Positions 8,970 to 17,479 of a stretch of 64,000 nt of DNA are shown here, piece after piece. The DNA lies in contig NZ_CBDDGH010000003.1 of NCBI RefSeq assembly GCF_965227725.1, forward strand, positions 310,001 to 374,000, read 5' to 3'. The position numbers and the translations under genes were made by a program. Positions within the stretch are counted from its first letter, which is position 1. Each line of letters opens with the position of its first letter. Under the pieces are notes generated by a model. It had not been told where the DNA came from. It did not search any database and saw only the letters and a list, made by a program, of their open reading frames with translations. Source of the stretch: Shimia sp965227725. Lineage in GTDB: Bacteria; Pseudomonadota; Alphaproteobacteria; Rhodobacterales; Rhodobacteraceae.

Positions 8970-9467
8970 TTACGCCTGTTGCAACGCCCCTTCTGTGGCC
9001 CACCGCATCTGCGCATCAGTTTCCACAGCGCAGGGCCGCACCGCCCGCAACCGCTTCAGCGCATCATTCGGCGCCTCCCCGCAGGCCAGCATCAGCCTCA
9101 GCACAATCATCCCAGAGCGCCCGCAACCGCCCCGGCAATGGACCAGCACGCGCCCTCCACCGCCAAGCGCTCTCAGGATCTCCTGCTGCAACGCGCCCCA
9201 GGCTTCCGCCTCCTGCGGCGCAGGCACATCAAAGTCCCGTATCGGAAAATGCATCCAGTCGATTCCCTGCGCCTCAAGCTGTTGCGGCAGCGCCGTGGCA
9301 CCCAACCCTTGCTGCTCCTGCGTTTCGGTGAGGCTCAGCACCCGCTCTGCACCCCAGTCCGCCAAGGCGCGCACGTCCTCAGCGAGCTCACCTGTGCTGC
9401 CGGGCAGCCGCGCAAGCGCCAGCTGTCCCCCGCCAACATCCAAAGCGCTTATCTCAAATCGTTCCAT
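8970..9467 (-). CDS. small cysteine phosphatase (protein-tyrosine/dual-specificity type)
   Basis: This 165-aa protein carries the cysteine-phosphatase signature HCX5R as HCRGGCGRSG (cysteine and arginine at about 111 and 117), preceded by a candidate general acid in PIRDFDVP (about residues 75-82). The size and layout match compact dual-specificity phosphatases. The substrate is unknown; phosphotyrosine proteins or small phosphorylated molecules are possible. A GTG directly precedes the ATG; the ATG at 9467 is used here. It is divergent from dnaX with a 160-base intergenic region. Confidence 0.85.
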   Translation of the reverse strand: MERFEISALDVGGGQLALARLPGSTGELAEDVRALADWGAERVLSLTETQEQQGLGATALPQQLEAQGIDWMHFPIRDFDVPAPQEAEAWGALQQEILRALGGGGRVLVHCRGGCGRSGMIVLRLMLACGEAPNDALKRLRAVRPCAVETDAQMRWATEGALQQA

Positions 9468-9626
9468 CACCCGATCGCTCCACTGCCCAAACGCAGCGCA
9501 TGCCCGATTGCAGAGCCCTGCCCCTGCCTATATCCGGTGGACGCGCCGCCCCCTGCCGCTTAACCTGCGTCAGACCATTGCCACTGACCACCCGAATCTT
9601 CCGGGCGGAAATCTCACAGGACGACC

Positions 9627-11396
9627 ATGACCGACACTCCCGACACCGGCTATCAGGTTCTCGCGCGCAAATATCGCCCCGAAACCTTCGCGGATCTTGT
9701 CGGGCAGAACGCCATGGTGCGCACGCTCAAAAACGCGTTTGAGGCCGACCGCATCGCCCAAGCCTTTGTCATGACGGGGATTCGCGGCACCGGCAAAACC
9801 ACAACGGCGCGGATCATTGCCAAAGGCATGAACTGTATCGGCCCGGATGGCACCTCCGGTCCCACCACTGAGCCCTGCGGAGAGTGCGAACATTGCGTTG
9901 CGATCATGGAAGGCCGCCACGTCGACGTGATGGAGATGGACGCCGCTTCCCGCACCGGTGTGAACGACATTCGTGAAATCATCGACTCGGTGCACTACCG
10001 CGCGGCTTCGGCGCGCTACAAGATCTACATCATCGATGAGGTGCACATGCTCTCCACCAGCGCGTTCAACGCGCTGCTCAAAACGCTGGAAGAGCCCCCC
10101 GCCCACGTCAAATTCATCTTCGCCACCACCGAGATTCGCAAAGTTCCGGTGACCGTGCTGTCCCGCTGTCAGCGGTTTGACCTGCGCCGGATCGAACCGG
10201 AAGACATGATTGGCATGCTCACCCGCATCGCCACAGCCGAAGGCGCGGCAATCGCCGAAGATGCGCTCGCGCTGATCACCCGCGCCGCCGAAGGCTCTGC
10301 GCGGGACGCCACATCCCTGCTGGATCAGGCGATTTCCCACGGCGCTGGCGAAACCACAGCCGATCAGGTCCGCGCCATGCTGGGTCTCGCAGACCGGGGC
10401 CGTGTGCTTGATCTCTTTGACATGATCCTGCGCGGTGATGCCGGCAATGCGCTCAACGAGCTGTCTGCCCAATATGCCGACGGGGCCGACCCGATGGCCG
10501 TGCTGCGCGATCTGGCCGAGATCACGCATTGGGTCTCTGTCGTGAAAATTACGCCTGAGGCGGCCGAAGATCCCACCGTCAGCCCGGATGAGCGGTCACG
10601 TGGCCAGACCATGGCCAACGAGCTGCCCATGCGCGTTCTGACCCGGATGTGGCAGATGCTGCTCAAGGCACTTGAAGAGGTGGCCGCTGCGCCAAACGCC
10701 ATGATGGCCGCTGAAATGGCCATCATCCGCCTGACCCATGTGGCCGACCTGCCCAGCCCCGAAGAGCTGGTGCGCAAACTGCAGGACACCCCGCCACCAC
10801 CGCCCCCGCCCGGAGGCGGCAATGGCATGGGCGTGCCCGCAGGCGGCGGCACGGTTGCGCAAGGTGCACCAATGGGCCACGCACCCCAAGGCGGCGGCGT
10901 GACCGCGCGCGCAGGTGGCCACGGCCAAGCCACAGCTCTGGCCCCTCAGAATGTCGCGGAGCTGGCCAAATACCCGACCTTCGAGCACGTGATCGAACTG
11001 ATCCGCCAGCAGCGCGACGTGAAACTGCTGGTGGAAGTGGAAGGCGGCGTGCGGCTGGCCAATTACTCTCCCGGTCGCATCGAGTTTGAGCCCGCGCCCA
11101 AGGCCCCCAACGATCTTGCCCAACGCCTCGGCAGCCGCCTGCAGCGCTGGACCGGCAGCCGCTGGGCTGTCACCCTGGTCAACACCGGCGGCGCACCCAG
11201 TGTGGCGGAAATCCGCGACGCCGCCAAAAATCAGATGCGCGCCGAGGCCGAAGCCCATCCGCTGGTCATGGCCGTGATGGACGCCTTCCCCAAGGCCAAG
11301 ATCACCGAAATCAAATCCCGCCGCGATCTTGCCAACGAAGCCCTCGCCGAAGCGCTCCCTGAAGTCGAAGACGAATGGGACCCGTTTGAAGAGTGA
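9627..11396 (+). CDS. dnaX: DNA polymerase III subunits gamma/tau
   Basis: This 589-aa clamp-loader ATPase has Walker A GIRGTGKTTT at about residues 51-60, a zinc module (C70, C84, C87, C90), the DEVH box at about 137-140 and the sensor stretch SRCQRFDLRR. After the AAA+ core and collar (to about 380) comes a proline/glycine linker (PPPPPPPGGG at about 392) and a tau-like C-terminal domain. No A-rich slippery sequence was seen at the linker, so a programmed frameshift producing gamma is not evident. It is followed by ybaB and recR, the classic order, though a 268-base spacer with palindromic repeats separates dnaX from ybaB. Confidence 0.96.
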   Translation: MTDTPDTGYQVLARKYRPETFADLVGQNAMVRTLKNAFEADRIAQAFVMTGIRGTGKTTTARIIAKGMNCIGPDGTSGPTTEPCGECEHCVAIMEGRHVDVMEMDAASRTGVNDIREIIDSVHYRAASARYKIYIIDEVHMLSTSAFNALLKTLEEPPAHVKFIFATTEIRKVPVTVLSRCQRFDLRRIEPEDMIGMLTRIATAEGAAIAEDALALITRAAEGSARDATSLLDQAISHGAGETTADQVRAMLGLADRGRVLDLFDMILRGDAGNALNELSAQYADGADPMAVLRDLAEITHWVSVVKITPEAAEDPTVSPDERSRGQTMANELPMRVLTRMWQMLLKALEEVAAAPNAMMAAEMAIIRLTHVADLPSPEELVRKLQDTPPPPPPPGGGNGMGVPAGGGTVAQGAPMGHAPQGGGVTARAGGHGQATALAPQNVAELAKYPTFEHVIELIRQQRDVKLLVEVEGGVRLANYSPGRIEFEPAPKAPNDLAQRLGSRLQRWTGSRWAVTLVNTGGAPSVAEIRDAAKNQMRAEAEAHPLVMAVMDAFPKAKITEIKSRRDLANEALAEALPEVEDEWDPFEE

Positions 11397-11407
11397 GCAC
11401 CGTCTCG

Positions 11408-11484
11408 GAAATGGTCCAGTGGACCATTTCAGGTGCGAACGGGCGGAGCCCAAGCGGTCTGGAAAACGATCCAGTGAATCGTTT
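11408..11484. repeat. pair of related palindromic intergenic repeats between dnaX and ybaB
   Basis: Two similar hairpins lie in tandem. The first is GAAATGGTCC-AGT-GGACCATTTC (11408-11430). The second has arms AAACGAT / ATCGTTT (11464-11484) around a CCAGTGA loop. Both are followed by a related tail, GGTGCGAACGG versus GTGGCGAACGG. No T-run follows, so they do not look like simple terminators. The remainder of the 268-base spacer contains no gene that could be supported. Confidence 0.65.
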
Positions 11485-11663
11485 CAGTGGCGAACGGTCG
11501 TAGACCAGCCGTCGCCAAAGCTGTGCCACTGAACGGGAAGGCGCATCCACAAGAGCGCAAGCGCCATTTCGCGCCGGTCACGCATCTTGCGACCCGCTGC
11601 CCCTTGTTCCTAAGCCCCATCGCCCGTATCTACTCTGCAAAGAAATCCTCTAGGAGACGACCA

Positions 11664-12008
11664 ATGCTCAAAGGTCTAGGCAATCTCGGCGACATGGCCG
11701 GCATGATGAAAAAAGCCCAGCAAATGCAAACCAAGATGACCGAGATGCAGGACGAGCTGCACAACATCATGGTTGTTGGCGAAAGCGGCGCGGGCCTTGT
11801 CAAAGCCACAGCCTCTGCCAAGGGCGAGCTGAAGGCGCTGGACATTGATCCTTCCATCTTCAACGGCGACGACAAGGAAGTGGTCGAAGACCTGATCCTC
11901 GCCGCCATCAAAGACGCACAGTCAAAAGCCGCCGAGCGCGCACAGGACGAACTGGGCAAAATCACATCCGAACTCGGCCTGCCCGCCGACATGAAACTGC
12001 CCTTCTGA
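11664..12008 (+). CDS. ybaB: YbaB/EbfC nucleoid-associated protein
   Basis: This 114-aa protein belongs to the YbaB/EbfC family of dimeric DNA-binding nucleoid proteins. It has the typical N-terminal Met/Gln-rich helix (MMKKAQQMQTKMTEMQDEL), the central GAGLVKATASAKGEL beta segment and an acidic C-terminal helix. The ATG at 11664 is preceded by TAGGAGA. It sits between dnaX and recR, an order widely conserved and linked to replication and repair, and recR follows after 76 bases. Confidence 0.94.
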   Translation: MLKGLGNLGDMAGMMKKAQQMQTKMTEMQDELHNIMVVGESGAGLVKATASAKGELKALDIDPSIFNGDDKEVVEDLILAAIKDAQSKAAERAQDELGKITSELGLPADMKLPF

Positions 12009-12084
12009 TCTTCAGAAACCCTTCTGTGCACCGGGCTTTTTCTTGCTATAACTGGCGAAAACAGTCGCCAGAAAAGGCCCGGAC

Positions 12085-12675
12085 ATGAGCAGTTCCGAAA
12101 TTGATACGCTGATCGAGATGATGGCCAAGCTGCCCGGGCTTGGCCCCCGCTCCGCCCGCCGCGCGGTGCTGCATCTGATCCGCAAACGGGCGCTCCAGCT
12201 CACCCCTCTTGCCGATGCCATGCAAGCTGTCGCCATCAGCGCGCGGGAATGCCTGAATTGCGGCAATGTGGGCACCTCTGACATCTGTGACATCTGCACC
12301 TCCGAGAAACGCGCCACAGGCGTGCTCTGCGTCGTAGAGGACGTGTCAGACCTCTGGGCCATGGAACGCGCCAACGTCTTTGACGGGCGCTATCACGTGC
12401 TTGGCGGCACGCTCTCGGCACTTGAAGGCGTCGGCCCCGAGGAGCTCTCCATCCCCCGTCTGATGGACCGTGTGGTCAGCGAAGGCGTCACCGAGGTGAT
12501 TCTGGCGCTCAACGCCACCGTAGATGGGCAAACCACGGCGCACTACATCGCGGATCAATTGGAGGGACAGGTCACCCTGACCTCGCTGGCGCAGGGTGTG
12601 CCGGTTGGCGGGGAACTAGATTACCTTGACGAAGGCACCATCAGCGCCGCGCTGAACGCCCGTAAATCGCTCTGA
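12085..12675 (+). CDS. recR: recombination mediator protein RecR
   Basis: This 196-aa RecR works with RecO (and RecF) to load RecA onto SSB-coated DNA. It shows the N-terminal helix-hairpin-helix (KLPGLGPRSARRA), the four-cysteine zinc finger (CLNCGNVGTSDICDIC) near residues 57-72 and a Toprim domain starting at VLCVVEDVSDLWAME. The length matches the family. A terminator lies 45 bases downstream. Confidence 0.96.
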   Translation: MSSSEIDTLIEMMAKLPGLGPRSARRAVLHLIRKRALQLTPLADAMQAVAISARECLNCGNVGTSDICDICTSEKRATGVLCVVEDVSDLWAMERANVFDGRYHVLGGTLSALEGVGPEELSIPRLMDRVVSEGVTEVILALNATVDGQTTAHYIADQLEGQVTLTSLAQGVPVGGELDYLDEGTISAALNARKSL

Positions 12676-12720
12676 CCAGATTTGACGTGCGACAGCGCTA
12701 TTGGGGGCCTGTCAAAAGCA

Positions 12721-12752
12721 AAAAGGCCGCGCAGGATATGCACGGCCTTTTG
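12721..12752. terminator. bidirectional terminator between recR and trcR
   Basis: The stem AAAAGGCCG / CGGCCTTTT, with a 14-base loop, is flanked by A and T tracts. It serves the convergent recR and trcR genes. Confidence 0.78.
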
Positions 12753-12774
12753 TGATTTCACGTGAGCGCTGCGC

Positions 12775-13530
12775 TTAGCGAGGCTGCTCTTCTTCATCGC
12801 CACCTGGCAGGTTAAAGAAGCTGTCCGCATCCGCGAATTCATCATCGCTGCGGGTGTCGGTGTCATCCTCATCGTCATCCGCAAGGGAGAAGGTCTCCAG
12901 ACCTTCGATGGCGGATGGGATCTTCGGCTCCGCTTCCATCTCCAGCGACTGCTCGGTGGACACCAGCTTGCGACGCTCATCATCAGACATGATGCCGCCT
13001 TCTGCCGCTTTCTTCGCCGCCGCTTTGTTCACTGCGAGGTCCAGCTCAGACTGCTTACACAGGCCAAGTGCCACAGGGTCGATGGGCTGAATGTTTGCAA
13101 TGTTCCAGTGGGTCCGCTCACGGATCGCCTGAATGGTTGGCTTGGTTGTGCCAACCAGCTTGCCGATCTGGCCGTCAGACAGCTCCGGGTGGAACTTCAC
13201 CAGCCACAGGATGGACGCAGGGCGGTCCTGACGCTTGGACAGCGGGGTATAGCGTGGCCCGCGGCGCTTCTCTTCACCAGAGGCGGCTGCGTTGAACTTG
13301 AGCTTCAGCTTGTGCAGCGGGTTGTTCTCCGCCGCATTGATCTCTTCCTGCACCAGCTGGTTGTTGGCAACCGGGTCAAAGCCCTTCACGCCAGCAGCCA
13401 CATCGCCATCCGCGATGCCCTGAATTTCCAGCTCATGCATGCCCACAAAATCTGCGATCTGTTTGAAGCTGATCGTGGTGTTGTCCACCAGCCAAACGGC
13501 GGTGGCCTTTGGGTGCAGCAGCTTGGCCAT
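12775..13530 (-). CDS. trcR: cell-cycle transcriptional regulator TrcR (DUF1013)
   Basis: This 251-aa alphaproteobacterial DUF1013 protein begins MAKLLHPKATAVWLVDNTTI. The N-terminal half contains two helix-turn-helix-like stretches (TISFKQIADFVGMHELEIQG at about residues 19-38, and LSDGQIGKLVGTTKPTIQAI at about 121-140). The C-terminal tail is acidic (DDDEDDTDTRSDDE). In Caulobacter the TrcR protein is known to track with RNA polymerase and affect cell-cycle transcription; that role is transferred by family. The start is confirmed by a purine-rich AGGAG site. It is divergent from the RNase T2 gene. Confidence 0.88.
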   Translation of the reverse strand: MAKLLHPKATAVWLVDNTTISFKQIADFVGMHELEIQGIADGDVAAGVKGFDPVANNQLVQEEINAAENNPLHKLKLKFNAAASGEEKRRGPRYTPLSKRQDRPASILWLVKFHPELSDGQIGKLVGTTKPTIQAIRERTHWNIANIQPIDPVALGLCKQSELDLAVNKAAAKKAAEGGIMSDDERRKLVSTEQSLEMEAEPKIPSAIEGLETFSLADDDEDDTDTRSDDEFADADSFFNLPGGDEEEQPR

Positions 13531-13580
13531 GTCTTAACTCCTTACGCTCTCTCCCCCCGACGAAGATACAGTTTTCCCGT

Positions 13581-13600
13581 CGTCTGACTTTTGTCAGACG
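13581..13600. repeat. perfect 8-bp hairpin upstream of trcR
   Basis: CGTCTGAC-TTTT-GTCAGACG forms a perfect stem 51 bases upstream of the trcR start, in the trcR/RNase T2 divergent region. It could be an operator or a leader hairpin of trcR; the function is not known. Confidence 0.5.
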
Positions 13601-13627
13601 GCACCGATGGTCTGGTGCGGGTTTCCG

Positions 13628-13655
13628 TTGTCGGGGAACTTAAGGCCGATATAGT
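13628..13655 (+). promoter_or_regulatory. candidate promoter of the RNase T2 gene
   Basis: TTGTCG (13628-13633), a 16-base spacer and TATAGT (13650-13655) precede the RNase T2 ATG by 27 bases. The hexamers are reasonable but the assignment is by eye only. Confidence 0.4.
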
Positions 13656-13682
13656 GCGCCTGAGCAAAAAAGGAAAGAGTGA

Positions 13683-14321
13683 ATGCGTTCATTGCTTGCA
13701 GCCGCCCTTCTCGCATTGACGGCCCTGCCCGTCTGGGCAGAGGGCGAGACCGCCGGAGAGTTTGACTATTACGTTCTGGCGCTCAGCTGGTCGCCCAACT
13801 GGTGCGCCATGGAAGGCGACGCCAAAGGCAGCCCGCAATGTGACGCCTCTGAAGATCACGGCTGGATCATGCATGGCCTCTGGCCGCAGTTCCATCAAGG
13901 CTGGCCGTCTTATTGCAGCTCCGCAGAACGCAACCCGCCGCGCCATCTCACCAACGCCATGGCCGACATCATGGGCACCTCAGGGCTGGCTTGGTATCAG
14001 TGGAAGAAACACGGCACCTGCTCCGGCCTGTCTGGCGAAGACTACTACGCCACCGCGCGCAAGGCCTATGAGAGCGTGGTGCGCCCGCCGGTCTTCCGGA
14101 AAGTGAAAGAAACCATCACCCTGCCCGCAGCCGTGGTTGAAGCGGCTTTCCTGAAGGCCAACCCGACGCTTGAGCCGGACATGGTGACCATCACCTGCCG
14201 TGGAGACTTCATTCAGGAAGCGCGCATTTGTATGAACAAATCGCTGGAGCCTGTGCCCTGCGGCCGCGAAGTTGTGCGAGACTGCACACAGACAAGCGCG
14301 CGCTTTGATCCGGTGCGTTAG
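13683..14321 (+). CDS. secreted ribonuclease T2
   Basis: This 212-aa protein has a signal peptide of about 19 residues ending in VWAEG. Both catalytic motifs of RNase T2 are present: CAS I as HGLWPQ (H64) and CAS II as WKKHGTC (H110), plus paired cysteines (C41, C53, C78, C113) for disulfides. The enzyme would act in the periplasm or outside the cell, cleaving RNA through a 2',3'-cyclic phosphate, probably for nutrient scavenging. Its stop overlaps by four bases (TTAG) the stop of the convergent lipoprotein gene. Confidence 0.92.
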   Translation: MRSLLAAALLALTALPVWAEGETAGEFDYYVLALSWSPNWCAMEGDAKGSPQCDASEDHGWIMHGLWPQFHQGWPSYCSSAERNPPRHLTNAMADIMGTSGLAWYQWKKHGTCSGLSGEDYYATARKAYESVVRPPVFRKVKETITLPAAVVEAAFLKANPTLEPDMVTITCRGDFIQEARICMNKSLEPVPCGREVVRDCTQTSARFDPVR

Positions 14322-14695
14322 ACCTCGTTGATGCGCAGGGCGCCCTTACGGGCCTCTGCGCATTTGCCACGCACAAAATCCGCGCTCTCCAGATCAGCCT
14401 CAATGGCTTTCACCACCGTACCTCTGCTGCGCATATAAAACGGCACAGAGCCGGCGAGCCCCGGCGCGCTTATATCTCCGCAATAGACACGATCCCCATT
14501 GCTCAACGCATAGCTCTCAAAGCGGGAGAAACGCACCGCCCCCGGCGTGGCCGTCTGCTCCGCAATCTGGTTCTTGGCCCAGAACACCTCATCAGGCGCT
14601 GTTGAGGTTGGGCTGGTGGCCACACGGGTGGTGCTGGCGCAGCCCATGGCAAACAGCAAAAAGACGGCTGAAAAGGTAAGACGCAATGCAGGCAT
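14318..14695 (-). CDS. predicted lipoprotein, unknown function
   Basis: This 125-aa protein starts MPALRLTFSAVFLLFAMGC, a lipoprotein signal with the lipobox FAMGC, so it should be anchored by a diacylglycerol on cysteine 19. The mature part is about 107 residues, with two further cysteines (in VYCGD and GKCAE). No known domain was recognised. The open frame extends upstream to 14857, but the ATG at 14695 matches the signal peptide. It ends head to head with RNase T2. Confidence 0.7.
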   Translation of the reverse strand: MPALRLTFSAVFLLFAMGCASTTRVATSPTSTAPDEVFWAKNQIAEQTATPGAVRFSRFESYALSNGDRVYCGDISAPGLAGSVPFYMRSRGTVVKAIEADLESADFVRGKCAEARKGALRINEV

Positions 14696-14770
14696 GAGGG
14701 ATCCGGTGTTCAAAAGATCAGTGTCTGCAGATCTTCCATCACAGCATTGCGGCATCAGCATGGCGAAACG

Positions 14771-14800
14771 AAAAAACCCGGCCACAGGGGCCGGGTTCTT
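14771..14800 (-). terminator. terminator of the F0 ATP synthase operon
   Basis: On the minus strand, GAACCCGGCCCCTGTGGCCGGG folds into a GC-rich hairpin followed by TTTTTTCG, 20 bases after the atpF stop. Confidence 0.85.
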
Positions 14801-14819
14801 CAACTCTATGCACATAAGA

Positions 14820-15383
14820 TCAGTGCAGCTTGGCATCCACTTCTGCGATGCCGGCATCGATCAGCTTGTTGGCAGCTGCCGCGCTCATCTGGCCTGCGAT
14901 CACTTCGCGGGCCGCGCCAACAGCAACAACCACAGCCTGGTCGCGCACTTCTTTCACAGCCGCAGCTTCAGCAGAGGCAATCTGATCTTCCGCAGCGGCC
15001 AGACGGCGCGCGATGGAGTTTTCCAGATCGACTTTGGCCTGATCAGCCGCCGCCTGAGCTTCGGCTTTCGCCTGCTCTACGATGCGGGCCGCTTGCTCCT
15101 GCACTTCTTTTTGCTTGCGCTCATAAGACGCCAGAACGGTCTGGGCTTCCTCACGCAGGGCGCGGGCTTCGTCCAGCTCCGATTTGATGTCATCTGCACG
15201 CTTGTCCAGCATGCCGCCCAACAGGGAAGGCACTTTGAAGTAGAACAGAACCGCGATGAAAAGGATGAAGCCGAGCGTCACGATGAAGTCGGTGTTCTTC
15301 AGCGAGAAGAACGGGCCGCTTGCTGCGAGCGCAGGTGTTGCGCTCAACGCCATAAGGGCAGCAAATGTGGTCAGTTTCCGCAT
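14820..15383 (-). CDS. atpF: ATP synthase F0 subunit b
   Basis: This 187-aa protein is the peripheral-stalk b subunit, linking F1 to the membrane. A cleavable-looking N-terminus (to about residue 20) precedes a membrane segment at about 28-50 and then a long charged coiled coil rich in Ala, Glu and Gln (about 55-165). It is the last gene of the atpI-atpB-atpE-atpF'-atpF operon, four bases after atpF'. Alphaproteobacteria usually carry both b and b', which form a heterodimer. Confidence 0.93.
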   Translation of the reverse strand: MRKLTTFAALMALSATPALAASGPFFSLKNTDFIVTLGFILFIAVLFYFKVPSLLGGMLDKRADDIKSELDEARALREEAQTVLASYERKQKEVQEQAARIVEQAKAEAQAAADQAKVDLENSIARRLAAAEDQIASAEAAAVKEVRDQAVVVAVGAAREVIAGQMSAAAANKLIDAGIAEVDAKLH

Positions 15384-15387
15384 TGTC

Positions 15388-15930
15388 TTACCCTTTCATC
15401 TGCGCATCAACGGCCTTGGCCACTTCTGCGTCATCTGCCGCACCGCCCAGGGCTGTTACCAGCTCAGAGGTGGTCGCGTTGGCCACGTCCTTGATGCTCT
15501 CAAGCGCACCGGCGCGGATCTCGGCAATCGCCTTCTCCGACTCAGCGGCTTTCGCTGCAATCTCTGCGTCCGCCTTTTCGGTGGCGGCGTTCAGGTCGGC
15601 CTGGATTTCCGCTTTTGCCTCGGCAACGATGCGCTGCGCTTCGGCTTTCGCGTCCGCAAGGGCTTTGTTGTAAGCCTCTTCCGCTTCCACGGCCTTCGCC
15701 TTCAGCTCTTCAGCTGCGGCGATGTCATTTGTAATGGTCCCCTGGCGCTCAGCCAGAACCGCAGCAATGCGCGGCAGCGCGATGCGCGACAGGACGAGAT
15801 AGATCACAACAAGTGTGACCAGAAGCCAGAAAATCTGGTTGCCCCAGTTCGAGAAATCGAGCTGTGGCATGCCCGGTGCAGAGGCGGCCTCTGCTGCGTG
15901 GCCTGCGGCGTCAGTCGTTTTGGTCGCCAT
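15388..15930 (-). CDS. atpG: ATP synthase F0 subunit b'
   Basis: This 180-aa b' subunit has an N-terminal Ala/Pro-rich tail, a transmembrane helix at about residues 32-52 (QIFWLLVTLVVIYLVLS) and a long coiled coil (about 55-170). It partners with subunit b in the peripheral stalk. The symbol atpG is used for b' in some alphaproteobacteria, while others use atpF' or atpX. It lies 86 bases downstream of atpE. Confidence 0.92.
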   Translation of the reverse strand: MATKTTDAAGHAAEAASAPGMPQLDFSNWGNQIFWLLVTLVVIYLVLSRIALPRIAAVLAERQGTITNDIAAAEELKAKAVEAEEAYNKALADAKAEAQRIVAEAKAEIQADLNAATEKADAEIAAKAAESEKAIAEIRAGALESIKDVANATTSELVTALGGAADDAEVAKAVDAQMKG

Positions 15931-16016
15931 GTCGTCCTCCTGGGAACTTCCGTTGGGTTACGGGCGGGGCGCAAGCAAGTGCGCCCGCACCCGCACGTAA
16001 GGATGGTTCCGTAGGC

Positions 16017-16241
16017 TTAGACGGCGAACATCAGCAGCAGAGCAACCAGGAACGAGAAGATGCCCAGTGCTTCTGCGAATGCGATGCCGATGAAGAGAGT
16101 TGCAGTCTGGGAAGCAGCTGCGGATGGGTTGCGCAGAGCGCCGGCCAGGAAGTTGCCTGCGACGTTACCAACACCGATTGCGGCTGCGCCGGAACCGATT
16201 GCTGCGAGACCTGCGCCGATGTGTGCGAGTTGACCTTCCAT
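16017..16241 (-). CDS. atpE: ATP synthase F0 subunit c
   Basis: This 74-aa proteolipid forms the rotor ring. Two transmembrane helices flank the polar loop RNPSAA (R37, N38, P39), and the proton-carrying carboxylate is E57 in FAEALGIFS. The glycine-rich first helix (GSGAAAIGVGNVAG) allows tight ring packing. It sits between atpB and atpF', with a GGAG site before its ATG. Confidence 0.96.
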   Translation of the reverse strand: MEGQLAHIGAGLAAIGSGAAAIGVGNVAGNFLAGALRNPSAAASQTATLFIGIAFAEALGIFSFLVALLLMFAV

Positions 16242-16330
16242 GGGGGTATCTCCTTACGATTGGAAGTTTGAATTCAGGGTTGTTTGGTTTGAGCCTGTGT
16301 CGGGTGCGCCGTCAGGGCGCACCGCAATCC

Positions 16331-17089
16331 TTAGTGAGACGGATGCAGCGCATCTTTCAGATACACACAGGTCAGAATGGTGAAGACGTAGGCCTGGATG
16401 AAGGCCACCAGGACCTCAAGACCGTACATCGCGGTGATCGCAACCACGGAGACCGGGCTGACAACTGCGATCGCGGCAAAGCCTGCGAACACTTTGATCA
16501 CGGCGTGGCCCGCCATCACGTTACCAGCGAGACGAATGCTGTGGCTGACGGGGCGCACAAAATAGGAAATCACTTCGATGATGGCGAGGATCGGGCGCAG
16601 CGGCAGCGGCGCGCTGGAGACCCAGAACAGACCAAGGAAGCCTGCGCCGTTTTTCACAAAGCCCACCACAGTCACGGTGACAAACACCAGCAGCGCCAGA
16701 ACAACGGTCACAGCAAAGTGGGAGGTGGTGGTGAAGGACATCGGGATCAGGCCGAGGAAGTTGGCCATCACGATGAACAGGAACAGCGTCATGATATATG
16801 GGAAGAACTTCACGGCGTCTTTGCCCGCAACATCTTCAACCATCTTGTAGATGAAGCCGTAAGCCAGCTCACCGATGGACTGACCACGGCTTGGCACGAT
16901 CGCGCGGCGACGTGTGCCAACCACCATCAGAGCCACAACAGCGACAACCGCCAGCGCCATCCAGAGGGTTGCGTTGGTGATGGTGAACAGGCCGATGTGA
17001 TCGCCACCAAACAAAGGTTTGATGATGAACTGGTCCATCGGGTGGAATACCAGACCGCCTTCTTCTGCGCCGTGTGCTTCGCTTGCCAC
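16331..17089 (-). CDS. atpB: ATP synthase F0 subunit a
   Basis: This is the stator proton channel, about 252 aa with five or six membrane helices. The essential arginine lies in SHSIRLAGNVMAGH, and the last helix carries FIQAYVFTILT with the conserved glutamine. The start is ambiguous: a TTG at 17095 overlaps the atpI stop, but the GTG two codons later (17089) has AGAGGG at a suitable 7-base spacing and is preferred. No ATG is available nearby. It lies directly behind atpI. Confidence 0.93.
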   Translation of the reverse strand: MASEAHGAEEGGLVFHPMDQFIIKPLFGGDHIGLFTITNATLWMALAVVAVVALMVVGTRRRAIVPSRGQSIGELAYGFIYKMVEDVAGKDAVKFFPYIMTLFLFIVMANFLGLIPMSFTTTSHFAVTVVLALLVFVTVTVVGFVKNGAGFLGLFWVSSAPLPLRPILAIIEVISYFVRPVSHSIRLAGNVMAGHAVIKVFAGFAAIAVVSPVSVVAITAMYGLEVLVAFIQAYVFTILTCVYLKDALHPSH

Positions 17090-17091
17090 GT

Positions 17092-17448
17092 TCAATCCCT
17101 CTCGTCTCTCTCGGCAGCCTTGGCTGCCTTATCTAGCTTTGCGGCCTCAGCCGCTTGTTTCTCTTCGATCTCTTTGGCGCTGCGCAGCATCACATTGATG
17201 CCAGCGGCCAGACCGAACATTGTAAACAGCACCATGAAGATCGGGAGTGTCCCGAACAGGCTGTCCAGCCCGTATCCGATGCCAAAGCCGATCCCAAGAC
17301 CGGCCACCATTTCAATCACCATGCGCCAGGCCTGATTGGCTGCCGAATAGTGCTCATCAGCGCGGGGCTTTGGGTCCTGGGCCTGTTTGGCCGCTGCGAT
17401 CCGCTCCTCAAGACGCTGCATTTGGTCTTTGTGGTCGGTCTCGCGCAC
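17092..17448 (-). CDS. atpI: ATP synthase accessory protein AtpI
   Basis: This small membrane protein of the AtpI family is about 118 aa from the GTG at 17448 (AAGGGG lies 10 bases upstream) or 109 aa from an ATG at 17421. It has a charged N-terminus (QRLEERIAAAKQ), two transmembrane helices (about residues 52-75 and 80-100 in the longer form) with the glycine-rich GIGFGIGYGLD, and a charged C-terminal helix. AtpI is known to help assemble the c-ring or supply Mg2+. It is the first gene of the F0 operon. Confidence 0.85.
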   Translation of the reverse strand: MRETDHKDQMQRLEERIAAAKQAQDPKPRADEHYSAANQAWRMVIEMVAGLGIGFGIGYGLDSLFGTLPIFMVLFTMFGLAAGINVMLRSAKEIEEKQAAEAAKLDKAAKAAERDERD

Positions 17449-17479
17449 GCGCAATTTACCCCTTGCTAACGATGGCGCA

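Noticed and set aside
8240..9016. Open-frame extension of pheA by about 259 codons upstream
   Set aside because: It overlaps cycM on the other strand, shows no family match, and the ATG at 8239 has a ribosome-binding site and the proper N-terminus.
10780..10840. Programmed frameshift in dnaX producing gamma
   Set aside because: The linker region is C/G-rich with no run of A residues or other slippery heptamer, so a shift is not supported.
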